A DNA stretch of 64,000 bases from Pseudomonas sp. Q1-7 (GTDB taxonomy: Bacteria > Pseudomonadota > Gammaproteobacteria > Pseudomonadales > Pseudomonadaceae), in NCBI RefSeq assembly GCF_028010285.1, contig NZ_CP116304.1, forward strand, positions 62,001 through 126,000, read 5' to 3'. This document shows, piece after piece, positions 38,401-45,830 of the stretch. The number at the start of each line of letters is the position of its first letter. Position 1 is the first letter of the stretch. A program made the position numbers and the translations under genes. A model generated the notes under the pieces. That model searched no databases, was not told the DNA's origin, and saw nothing but the letters and a program-made list of their open reading frames with translations.

Positions 38401-38720
38401 CTCGCGAGCTGCTGGAGCCCTGGCTGCACGCCTACCGTGAAGCTCTGTGCACGCCCCTGCCCCTGCTGACCAAGGCCAGCTACGGCTTCGCCCACGGCCT
38501 GCGCAAGCCCGGCCGCAAGGAACCCCTGGTCGCCGCCCGCGACAAGGCGCGCGTGGCCTGGGAGGGCATCGACTTCGGCCCCATTGGCGAGTCCCGCGAC
38601 CCCTGGTACGCCCTGGCCTTCCGCGACCGCGAGCCCCTGGGCGAACGCTTCGAACAACTGGCCGAAACCCTGCTCGGCCCGGCCCTGGATGCCCTGGCGG
38701 GAGACGATGATGAGGATTGA
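35475..38720 (+). CDS. recC: exodeoxyribonuclease V gamma subunit RecC
   Basis: ATG 35475 gives 1081 residues, a normal RecC length. The start (LNLYHANDLESLGELACTLL) and VVVPSQGMGRWLTLQLARKQGIAMHLDIQLPARF are typical. RecC has a dead helicase and nuclease fold that recognises Chi and splits the duplex in RecBCD. It is first in recC-recB-recD. The 159-bp gap to recB contains repeats rather than a gene. Confidence 0.95.
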   Translation: MLNLYHANDLESLGELACTLLAQPQQDPLAPARVVVPSQGMGRWLTLQLARKQGIAMHLDIQLPARFVWDVTRLGLGELPPQSAFNPVTLGWRLYDWLCEADNLARAPRLAQYLDGGDERRRLTLATRIADVFDQYLLYRDDWLDAWERGERLDLGADEEWQALLWRELTADGHPHRARLLGDLLARLHDGTPVEGLPERLVVFGISSLPPHHMRVLEGLARHCEVILFALNPCREAWGDIRDIRELAKLPEPGIDDWYLDVGHPLLASLGKQGRDFFDALFTLGGQEIGVYAEDEDLHDSSLLRAVQNDILRLRTRRPEERMVLGEDDRSLEVHLCHSPLREVEVLHDQLLARFKADPSLTPDQVVVLTPDIERYAPYIEAVFAPREGVPRIPFSLADRSLRAELPLVEAFLALLELPQSRFAAEELLAWLEQPALATRAGIENEDLPLLRDWLRDAGVRWGRDGAHRARLGLPEEGAFSWRQGLDRLLLGFAAPPQLAGDAPPLLGDNWPLDALEGARAQLLGRLAGFVQRLGALADDMARPRPLADWAETLQGLIDQLFDEREAGDTLLLLSQACGALREQAEAAGIQRPLELALVRQHLVAALDQGSGASGFLTGAVTFCTMVPMRSLPFRQVCLLGLDDGAFPRRTPAAGFDLITRKPRRGDRARRLDDRYLLLETLQSARDGLYLSFVGRDPRDNAHLPPSVLVSELLETIDLTASAGERKASERVLVAHPLQPFASANFATGQQAGFAAPWFRAAQRLAEPPQAAAAPFALPLPEPDADWLTLEPSQLIQCFRHPARFLLEQRLGLRLAEAEEALASDEPFSLEGPAWRGLRQLALDAVERGWTEEDERRIARAAGWLPVGEVGHALWGQLRGPVRAFAPRLFEARPDAVPQPLLVDVELAGVRIHGWLDGVTPEGLFGWRLNRLGEWELAPFWLRHLLLNLAATPGIARDSRLLSPAGDWQAGPLANARELLEPWLHAYREALCTPLPLLTKASYGFAHGLRKPGRKEPLVAARDKARVAWEGIDFGPIGESRDPWYALAFRDREPLGERFEQLAETLLGPALDALAGDDDED

Positions 38721-38752
38721 TGCCGTGCGCGCTCTTGGGGGCGAATCCATCT

Positions 38753-38854
38753 GTAGGGGCGAATTCATTCGCCAAGCGGGCCGCAGGTCCGCCCGCCGGG
38801 ACTTCGCGAATGCGCCGGCATCCCTCACCCCAACCCTCTCCCGGAGGGAGAGGG
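38753..38854. repeat. dispersed palindromic repeat (partial) plus CCCTCTCCC hairpin in the recC-recB gap
   Basis: GGCGAATTCATTCGCC (38758-38773) is the left arm of the same palindromic repeat family. Its right arm is cut short (TTCGCGAATGCGCC near 38813). It is followed by CCCTCTCCC-GGA-GGGAGAGGG at 38834-38854, a perfect 9-bp stem. The same CCCTCTCCC type sequence occurs inside the small transposon at 58.5 kb. Confidence 0.75.
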
Positions 38855-38879
38855 GGCAGTCCGTGTCGGAGGGCCGCCC

Positions 38880-41800
38880 ATGAGCCTCGACCTCCTCAAG
38901 GACCCCTTCACCGGCCGCAGCCTGATCGAGGCCAGCGCCGGCACCGGCAAGACCTGGACCCTCACCGCCCTTTACGCGCGGCTGCTGCTGGAGCGCCAGC
39001 TCAATGTCGGGCAGATCCTGGTCGTCACCTACACCACCGCCGCCACCGCCGAGCTGCGCGAGCGCATCCGCGCGCGGCTGGCGGCCCTGCTGGCCATGTA
39101 CGAAGGGGCGCCGGCGCCGGACCCGGTGCTGGCCGGGCTGCATGCGCAGTACCCCGGCGAAGACGCCCACCGCCGCCTGTTGCTGGCGGTACACGGCTTC
39201 GACGAGGCGGCCATCTTCACCATCCACGGCTTCTGTCAGCGCGCCCTGCAGGACGCCGCCTTCGAGGCCGGCGGCGACTTCGACAGCGAACTGGCCACCG
39301 ATGACCGCGAAGTACTCGATGCGCTGCTCGCCGATCTCTGGCGCCGCGAGCTGGCCGACGCCGAGCCGGCCTGGGCGCGTTTCCTGGCGCAGAAGCGCAT
39401 CACCCCCGCCTGGCTGCGCCAGCGCCTGCGCTCGCACCTGGGCAAGCCCTACCTGCGCATCGAGCCCCAGGGGCTGGAGACGGGCGACCTCTCCGCTGCC
39501 GGCGAGGCCTGGAGTCATGCCCAGGGCTTCTGGCAGCGCCAGGGCGCCGAGTGCGTGGCCGCGCTGGCGCAGCTCGATGGTCTCAACAAGCGCAGCTACG
39601 ACGCGGCCAGGTTCGCCCTCTGGCAAACCGAGCTGGACGCCTACTTCGCCGACCCGGCCGCCCTCTTCGCCCCGCCCGCCGGGCTGGAGAAGCTCGGCAG
39701 CGAAGCGCTCGCCAAGGCCACCAAAAAGGGGTTCGACGCGCCCGAGCATGCCGTCTGTGCCGCCTTGCAGCGGCTGTTCGAGGCCCTGGAAGAGGCGAAA
39801 CCGGCTGGCGAGGCGCGCCTGATCGCCCTGCAGGTGCGGCTGATCGATGCGCTCAACCAGGAGTTGCCCGCGCGCAAGGCGGCCCAGCGCCTGCTGGCCT
39901 TCGACGACCTGCTCAACCGCCTCGACGACGCCCTGCGCGGCCCGGCCGGCGAGGCCCTGGGCCAGGCCCTGCGGGATCGCTACCCGGTGGCGCTGATCGA
40001 CGAGTTCCAGGACACCGACCCGGTGCAGTACGCCATCTTCCATCGGGTTTACGAGCAGCAGGGCGACCTCTGTTTCGTCGGCGACCCTAAGCAGGCCATC
40101 TACGCCTTCCGCGGCGCGGACCTGGCCACCTACCTCAAGGCGCGCGAGGAAGCCGCGCGGCAGTACAGCCTGGACACCAACCACCGCTCCACGCCGGAAC
40201 TGATCGCCGCCCTCAACCGCGTCTTCGACCGCCCCCTGCCCTTCGCCGAACCGGGCCTGGACTACCCGCCCGTGGGCGCCAGCAGCAAGGCCCGCGCGCA
40301 ACTGGTGCTGCCGGAAACCGGCGCGCCATTGGCGCTGGTGTGGCTGGGCGACGAGCCCCTGGGCAAGGGCGAGGCCGGTGACGCCGTGGCCACCGATACC
40401 GCGCGGCGCATCGCCGGCCTGCTGGCCGCGAGCGGCCGGGGCGAGGCTTATTTCGAGGAAGATGGCCAGCGCTCGCCACTCAAGGGCGGCGATATCGCCG
40501 TGCTGGTGGCCAGCCACCGCCAGGCCGGCGACGTGGCCGCCGAACTGGCCGCCCGTGGCGTGCCCAGCGTGCGCCGGGGGCGTGACAGCGTGTGGCACAG
40601 CGAAGAGGCCGAGGAGCTGGCGGCGGTGCTGGCCGCCTACGCCGAGCCCGGCCGCGAAGGCGTGCTGCGCTATGCCCTGTCCACCCGCCTGCTGGGGCGC
40701 GACGCCCAGCAACTGGCGCGCTGCCAGGACGACGAGCACGCCTGGGACGAAGAGCGCGAAAACGCCGAGCGCTACCACCAGCTCTGGCAGCAGCAGGGCT
40801 TCATGCGAGCCTTCCGCGCCTGGCTCGACGAACAGGGCGTGGCCGAGCGGCTGATTGCCCTGCCCGACGGCGAGCGGCGCCTGACCAACCTCCTCCACCT
40901 GGCCGAACTGCTGCAAAGCGAAAGCCTCCAGCGTCCCGGCCTGGAACCGCTGCTGGCCTGGTTCAACGCCCAACGCGCGGCCGAAAGCCACGGCGACGAC
41001 GCCCTGCTGCGCCTGGAAAGCGATGCCGAGCGGGTGCAGATCGTCACCGTGCACACCAGCAAGGGCCTGGAGTATCCGCTGGTGTTCTGCCCTTACCTCT
41101 GGGACGGCGCGCTGCTGCGCCGCGATGAGGACATCACCTGCCACGCCGAGGACGGCACGCCGCTGCTCGACCTGGGTGGTGACCACTTCGACGAACACCG
41201 CGCCGGCGCCCGCCGCGAACGCTTTGCCGAGCGCCTGCGCCTGGCCTATGTGGCCCTGACCCGCGCGCGGGATCGCCTGTGGATTCACTGGGGGCCGGTG
41301 GCCGTGCCCAAGCCGAAGAAGGACGGCGAACTGCCGGAAGACGGCCTGCACAGCTGCGCCCTGGCCTGGCTGCTGCACGGCCGCGAGCTGGCGGACAGCG
41401 ATGTGCTCGGCGCCCTCGCCCGCCATCTGGCGGGCGGCGACGGCGCCGCGCTGCGCAAGGAACTGCAAAGCCTTGCCGCCAGCAGCGACGGCCATATCGC
41501 CCTGGTACCGCTGCAAGCCGAGGAGGCCAGCGCCCAGGGCGAGTCCCGCGCCTTGCCACCGGCCGCCCTGGCCAGCCTGGACCGCACGCTGGCCAGCGCC
41601 TGGCGGGTGGGCAGCTTCTCGGGCCTCGCCGCCGGCCTGCATATGGAAGCGCCGGACCGCGACAGCCTGGCGGTGCCGTCCGCCAGCGAGCCGGGCAGCG
41701 GCTTCTTCGCCTTTCCCCGTGGTGCCCGCGCCGGTACCTGCCTGCACGCGGTGCTGGAAGACTGGATGCGCGGCGAAGGCGAACTGCCGGCGCTGGTGCA

Positions 41801-42407
41801 GAAGCACCTGCAGGGCCACGGCCTGCCGGACAGTTGGACGGAGATCGCCAGCGCCCACCTGCAAGGCGTCCTGGATACCGACCTGGACGGCCAGGGCCTG
41901 CGCCTCTCCAGCCTGGCGGCCAATCGCCGGCTGCCCGAGCTGGGCTTTACCTTCCCGGTGGCCGGGCTGGACGTCGGCCGCCTGCGGACGATCCTCGCCG
42001 ACCCCGCCCACGGTCTGCCGGAGGTCATGCGCATGGCCGCCGAGCGGCTGGAGTTCGACACCCTCAAGGGTTTCATGAAGGGCTTCATCGACCTCACCTT
42101 CGAGCACGCCGGGCGCTGGTACATCGCTGACTACAAGTCCAACTGGCTCGGCCCGGACGCCGGCTTCTACGGCGGCGAGCGCCTGGAACAAGCCATCGCC
42201 GCCGAGCATTACCACCTGCAATACCTGATCTACCTGGTGGCGCTGCGGCGCTTCCTGCGCCAGCGCCTGGCCGGCTTCGGCAGCGAACAACTGGGCGGCG
42301 CCTGGTACCTCTTCCTGCGCGGCATGCCGGACGCCGGGGTGTTCTTCCATCGTCCCGCCGACAGCCTGCTGGATGCGCTGGACCTGCTGTTCGAGGAGGG
42401 CCGCTGA
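38880..42407 (+). CDS. recB: exodeoxyribonuclease V beta subunit RecB
   Basis: A 1175-residue UvrD-type helicase with a C-terminal nuclease. Walker A is ASAGTGKTWTLT (about residue 19). Helicase motifs include VALIDEFQDTDPVQYAIF, VGDPKQAIYAFRGADL and TVHTSKGLEYPLVFCP. The RecB-family nuclease motif is FIDLTFEHAGRWYIADYKSNWLG. It moves 3'-5' and carries the only active nuclease of RecBCD. Its TGA overlaps the recD ATG by one base. Confidence 0.96.
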   Translation: MSLDLLKDPFTGRSLIEASAGTGKTWTLTALYARLLLERQLNVGQILVVTYTTAATAELRERIRARLAALLAMYEGAPAPDPVLAGLHAQYPGEDAHRRLLLAVHGFDEAAIFTIHGFCQRALQDAAFEAGGDFDSELATDDREVLDALLADLWRRELADAEPAWARFLAQKRITPAWLRQRLRSHLGKPYLRIEPQGLETGDLSAAGEAWSHAQGFWQRQGAECVAALAQLDGLNKRSYDAARFALWQTELDAYFADPAALFAPPAGLEKLGSEALAKATKKGFDAPEHAVCAALQRLFEALEEAKPAGEARLIALQVRLIDALNQELPARKAAQRLLAFDDLLNRLDDALRGPAGEALGQALRDRYPVALIDEFQDTDPVQYAIFHRVYEQQGDLCFVGDPKQAIYAFRGADLATYLKAREEAARQYSLDTNHRSTPELIAALNRVFDRPLPFAEPGLDYPPVGASSKARAQLVLPETGAPLALVWLGDEPLGKGEAGDAVATDTARRIAGLLAASGRGEAYFEEDGQRSPLKGGDIAVLVASHRQAGDVAAELAARGVPSVRRGRDSVWHSEEAEELAAVLAAYAEPGREGVLRYALSTRLLGRDAQQLARCQDDEHAWDEERENAERYHQLWQQQGFMRAFRAWLDEQGVAERLIALPDGERRLTNLLHLAELLQSESLQRPGLEPLLAWFNAQRAAESHGDDALLRLESDAERVQIVTVHTSKGLEYPLVFCPYLWDGALLRRDEDITCHAEDGTPLLDLGGDHFDEHRAGARRERFAERLRLAYVALTRARDRLWIHWGPVAVPKPKKDGELPEDGLHSCALAWLLHGRELADSDVLGALARHLAGGDGAALRKELQSLAASSDGHIALVPLQAEEASAQGESRALPPAALASLDRTLASAWRVGSFSGLAAGLHMEAPDRDSLAVPSASEPGSGFFAFPRGARAGTCLHAVLEDWMRGEGELPALVQKHLQGHGLPDSWTEIASAHLQGVLDTDLDGQGLRLSSLAANRRLPELGFTFPVAGLDVGRLRTILADPAHGLPEVMRMAAERLEFDTLKGFMKGFIDLTFEHAGRWYIADYKSNWLGPDAGFYGGERLEQAIAAEHYHLQYLIYLVALRRFLRQRLAGFGSEQLGGAWYLFLRGMPDAGVFFHRPADSLLDALDLLFEEGR

Positions 42408-44236
42408 TGAGCCTGGCCGATTGGGCCCTGGGCCCGCTGGAGCGCCATTTCACCGAGAGCCTGCAGCGCCTCGACCCGCAGGCGCCGGACGCGGTACTGG
42501 CCGCCGCTGCCCTCTGCTGTCAGGCCCTGGGCGATGGCGACGTCTGCCTGCCCCTGGCGCGGATGGCCGGGCAGGCGCTGTTCGTCGAAAGCGGCGCTGG
42601 CATCCAGGCCCCCGCCCTGCCCGCCTGGCTGGCCGCCCTCGAAGCCTCGCCCCTGGTGGCCGCACCCGGCGGCTACGCGCCCCTGACCCTGGATGGCGCC
42701 CGCCTCTACCTCAGCCGTTACCACGCCTATGAGGCGCACCTGGCCGACAACCTGCTGCGACGGGCCAGCGCCCGGCCGGAGGTGGACGAGGCGCAGTTGG
42801 GCGAATCCCTCGCCCGCCTGTTCGCCCGCAACACCCAGCAGCCGGACTGGCAGCGCATCGCCGCCGCCCAGGCGGTGCGGCGCAACCTGGCGGTGATCTC
42901 CGGCGGCCCGGGCACCGGCAAGACCACCACCGTCGTGCGGCTGCTGGCCGCGCTGCTGGAGCAACCGGGCGGCCAGCGCCTGGCCATTGGCCTGGCCGCG
43001 CCCACCGGCAAGGCCGCCGCGCGCATGGCCGAAGCCATCCGCAACGCCAAGGCCGAGCTGCCGGTGAGCGACGCCATCAAGGTCGCGCTGCCGGAGGAGG
43101 CACGCACCCTGCACCGCCTGCTGGGCAGCCGGGGCGACAGCCCGCACGTGCGCCACCATGCCGACAATCCGCTGCCGCTGGATGTGCTGGTGGTGGACGA
43201 AGCCTCCATGGTCGACCTGGCGCTGATGGCCAAGCTGCTCGACGCCCTGCCGCCGCAGGCGCGGCTGATCCTCCTCGGCGACAAGGACCAGTTGGCGGCG
43301 GTGGAAGCCGGCGCGGTGTTCGCCGAACTCTGCGAAGGTCGTGGCCTGGATGCGACGGCGGCCGCCGACCTGACGCGCATCACCGGCCAGCCGGTGCCGC
43401 TGGAACAACCCCGCTCGCGCCTGGGCGACGCCGTGGTGCTGCTGACCCACAGCCACCGCTTCGCGGGTGACAGCGGCATCGGCGAACTGGCCCGGCGGAT
43501 CAATGGCGGCGATGCCCGTGGCACCCTGGAACTGCTGCGCGGCGGCCACCCGGACCTGGCCTGGAATGCCACGCCGACCCCGGCCGGCCTGCTGGAACGG
43601 CTGGAAGCGGGTTACGCGCCCTACTTCGCCGCTGTGCGGGCGGCCGACCCGGCGTCGGCCTTCGCCGCCTTCAATGGCTTCCGCGCCCTGACCGCCCAGC
43701 GTGAAGGGCCCTGGGGCGTGGGCGGCATCAACGAGGCACTGGAGGCGCGCATCAAGCGGCGCCTGAGCATTCCCGCCCGCGAGCGCTGGTATCCGGGGCG
43801 GGCGGTGATGGTGCGGCAGAACGACTACGCCCTGGGTCTGTTCAACGGCGATATCGGCCTGTGCCTGAACACCCGCCACGGCCTGCGTGTGTTTTTCGAA
43901 GGCGACGAGGGTTACCGCCCCTTCGCCCCGGCGCGTCTGCCCAGCCACGACAGCGCCTTCGCCATGACCGTGCACAAGAGCCAGGGTTCGGAATTCACCG
44001 AGGTGCTGCTGGCCTTGCCGGAGCAGCCCAGCCCCCTGCTCAGCCGTGCGCTGTTCTACACCGGCATCACCCGGGCGAAGAAGAAGGTGGAAATCTGGGG
44101 CCTGCCGGCGCGGCTGACGGAGGCGGTTGCCACCCGCGCCGAGCGTGCGGCCGGGCTGGCCGAGCGCCTGGGCGCGACGGTGCAACGCCCGGCCACACCC
44201 CCGGCACGGGATCAGGACCAGCTGAACCTGTTCTAG
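42407..44236 (+). CDS. recD: exodeoxyribonuclease V alpha subunit RecD
   Basis: A 609-residue SF1B (5'-3') helicase subunit. Walker A is GGPGTGKTTTVVRLL, Walker B is LVVDEASMVDLALM, and the later motif is FAMTVHKSQGSEFTEV. It is coupled to recB by a TGATG overlap. A normal-length, intact RecD implies a full RecBCD nuclease rather than a RecBC recombinase only. Confidence 0.96.
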   Translation: MSLADWALGPLERHFTESLQRLDPQAPDAVLAAAALCCQALGDGDVCLPLARMAGQALFVESGAGIQAPALPAWLAALEASPLVAAPGGYAPLTLDGARLYLSRYHAYEAHLADNLLRRASARPEVDEAQLGESLARLFARNTQQPDWQRIAAAQAVRRNLAVISGGPGTGKTTTVVRLLAALLEQPGGQRLAIGLAAPTGKAAARMAEAIRNAKAELPVSDAIKVALPEEARTLHRLLGSRGDSPHVRHHADNPLPLDVLVVDEASMVDLALMAKLLDALPPQARLILLGDKDQLAAVEAGAVFAELCEGRGLDATAAADLTRITGQPVPLEQPRSRLGDAVVLLTHSHRFAGDSGIGELARRINGGDARGTLELLRGGHPDLAWNATPTPAGLLERLEAGYAPYFAAVRAADPASAFAAFNGFRALTAQREGPWGVGGINEALEARIKRRLSIPARERWYPGRAVMVRQNDYALGLFNGDIGLCLNTRHGLRVFFEGDEGYRPFAPARLPSHDSAFAMTVHKSQGSEFTEVLLALPEQPSPLLSRALFYTGITRAKKKVEIWGLPARLTEAVATRAERAAGLAERLGATVQRPATPPARDQDQLNLF

Positions 44237-44321
44237 GGTGGGTCATGGCCTCGGCTTGCCGTGGAAATTTCCCAAACCCTTTTCCCGGCCTTGTTCCCAC
44301 CTGCCCACCTCCCTAACGTGC

Positions 44322-44353
44322 CCCGGTCGCGGCCAACGCCGCGACCGGGTTTG
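44322..44353 (+). terminator. terminator after recD
   Basis: CCCGGTCGCGG (44322-44332) pairs perfectly with CCGCGACCGGG (44339-44349) around a six-base loop, followed by TTT. It lies 86 bp after the recD stop. Confidence 0.75.
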
Positions 44354-44460
44354 ACGACCTGAGGCAAGCGGCGCGATGGCGCCTACGGGGCCTGCGAGAA
44401 ACGGCGGACGTTTCTGGCAGGCACCGGCTCACATGCAGTTTTCCCGGCTGCATCATCTAA

Positions 44461-44565
44461 TGGCGGATCGCGTGGGGAGACCTTCGCGGTCTGCCGGTTC
44501 CGTTTGCCCGGTTCGTCAACCCCACGCGATTCGCCACCCTTCGTTTGACGACGAGGGGTGGCGAA
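44461..44565 (+). promoter_or_regulatory. structured leader with two competing stems before the BRO-N gene
   Basis: TGGCGGATCGCGTGGGG (44461-44477) pairs with CCCCACGCGATTCGCCA (44520-44536) with one G-T wobble, enclosing smaller hairpins (AGACC/GGTCT). TTCGCCACCC (44530-44539) instead pairs with GGGTGGCGAA (44556-44565). The stems share 44530-44536, so they exclude each other. The second ends 27 bp before the gene's ATG. This could be a regulated leader or a piece of repeat DNA; no ligand class is recognised. Confidence 0.45.
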
Positions 44566-44591
44566 CCTGACCCGCGAACGGAGACGCACCC

Positions 44592-45041
44592 ATGGATGAT
44601 GCCTACACCCCCATGTTCTTCCACCGCCACGATCGCCCCCTGTGCGGCGTGATGATCGACAACCAACCCTGGTTCTCTGCCTACGACTTCGCCCGGCTGC
44701 TGGGGCTGCACCATCCCCAGGCGCTGCACCGGCGCGTGCGGCCCCACGAAACCCGACGGGTGCGCATCCGCTATGCCAGCGGCCATGAGGAAGAGATCCA
44801 TGTCATCAACGAGGCCGGCCTCTACAAGGGCCTGCTGCGCTTTGGCCACCCGGAATGCCGGCAGTTGGATGAATGGCTGACGCGGGAAGTGATCCCGACC
44901 CTGCGCGACCAGCATTCCCTGTACGGCGCTTCGCCCCGTCGCGTGGTGCTCAGCTGGCAGTCCCAGCGGTTGATGTTGCTGGAATGGCAAGGCGAGTTGT
45001 GGATGCCCTGGGAGCAGGTGCCGCGCTTCGTCGATCACTGA
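44592..45041 (+). CDS. orphan BRO-N-domain (phage antirepressor-like) protein
   Basis: A 149-residue protein whose first 105 residues match the BRO-N fold: VMIDNQPWFSAYDFARLLGL, RRVRIRYASGHEEEIHVINEAGLY and DEWLTREVIPTLR. Such domains bind DNA and are common at the start of phage antirepressors. There is no second antirepressor domain and no phage gene around it. The last 45 residues are unassigned. GGAGA lies 7 bases before the ATG. Confidence 0.8.
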   Translation: MDDAYTPMFFHRHDRPLCGVMIDNQPWFSAYDFARLLGLHHPQALHRRVRPHETRRVRIRYASGHEEEIHVINEAGLYKGLLRFGHPECRQLDEWLTREVIPTLRDQHSLYGASPRRVVLSWQSQRLMLLEWQGELWMPWEQVPRFVDH

Positions 45042-45067
45042 GCGGCACGGCAAACCCATCAATGAAA

Positions 45068-45089
45068 AAGCCCGGCAATCGCCGGGCTT
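45068..45089. terminator. bidirectional terminator between the BRO-N and repeat-protein genes
   Basis: AAGCCCGGC (45068-45076) and GCCGGGCTT (45081-45089) form a perfect stem around AATC. On the minus strand it runs into a strong T tract, so it is best for the repeat-protein gene; on the plus strand only TTC follows. Confidence 0.8.
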
Positions 45090-45109
45090 CTGGGTGGCCT
45101 GTGTCTCGA

Positions 45110-45559
45110 TCAGCCGACGCGCTGGGCCTGCAGCAGGCGGTCGGAACCGCCTTCGGCTACATCGAACGCCTTGGTGCGGTCGGAGCCACCTTCGGCGACG
45201 CGGAAGCCAGGAGTACGGTCGGAGCCGCCTTCGGCGACGCGGAAGCCAGGGGTACGGTCGGAGCCGCCTTCGGCGACGCGGAAGCCAGGGGTACGGTCGG
45301 AGCCGCCTTCGGCTACGCGGAAGCCAGGAGTACGGTCGGAACCGCCTTCGGCGACGCGGAAGCCAGGGGTACGGTCGGAGCCACCTTCGGCCACGCGGTC
45401 CAGAACCATGAAGCCACCTTCAACGGCCACCGGCTCGATGACCGGGCGGGTGGTGCTTTCCTTCGACTCGCCCAGGACCGTATGAGAGCCGACAGGAAGG
45501 GCGAAGACGGAGGTGCTCAGGGCGGCGATGAACAGGGCGGCAAAGGCTTGGGTTTTCAT
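45110..45559 (-). CDS. secreted protein with seven VAEGGSDR tandem repeats
   Basis: ATG 45559, after GAGGAGCC on its strand, gives 149 residues. A signal peptide (FAALFIAALSTSVFA) is followed by about 45 residues and then seven copies of a 13-residue repeat, VAEGGSDRTPGFR. The first five are identical in protein and the last two diverge after SDR. The DNA repeats are 39 bp with few silent changes, which suggests recent amplification. There are no cysteines or known domain. Function unknown; repeat number may vary between strains. Confidence 0.85.
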   Translation of the reverse strand: MKTQAFAALFIAALSTSVFALPVGSHTVLGESKESTTRPVIEPVAVEGGFMVLDRVAEGGSDRTPGFRVAEGGSDRTPGFRVAEGGSDRTPGFRVAEGGSDRTPGFRVAEGGSDRTPGFRVAEGGSDRTKAFDVAEGGSDRLLQAQRVG

Positions 45560-45830
45560 GATCGTGGGCTCCTCGTGGGGGCTGGAAACCGGGTACGGGG
45601 CCAATGTTACGGATGGGCTGATGATTAAAAAGTGATCACTCGCGATAGGGATCATCAACACAATCGATAGTCTTGAAAGGCCATGTAAATCAACGGCTTG
45701 CAAAATATCCGGCGAACATTCGGATGGCTGTCCGTGGTGGGCGGCCGCGCCATTCGTCTGCAATCCAGCCTGGCGGTGCAATGGGGTCAATCCTTGCCTG
45801 TGCAGCCCCAACCCGGACAAGGAGGTCAGC

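Noticed and set aside
38361-42350. 1329-codon open frame opposite recB, and a similar 812-codon one opposite recC (35439-37877)
   Set aside because: Both are shadows of well-supported genes, rich in Gly, Ala, Gln and Val without any recognisable domain.
45094-45628. Plus-strand frames opposite the VAEGGSDR protein
   Set aside because: They are shadows of the 39-bp repeat. The minus frame alone has a signal peptide, a ribosome-binding site and a terminator.
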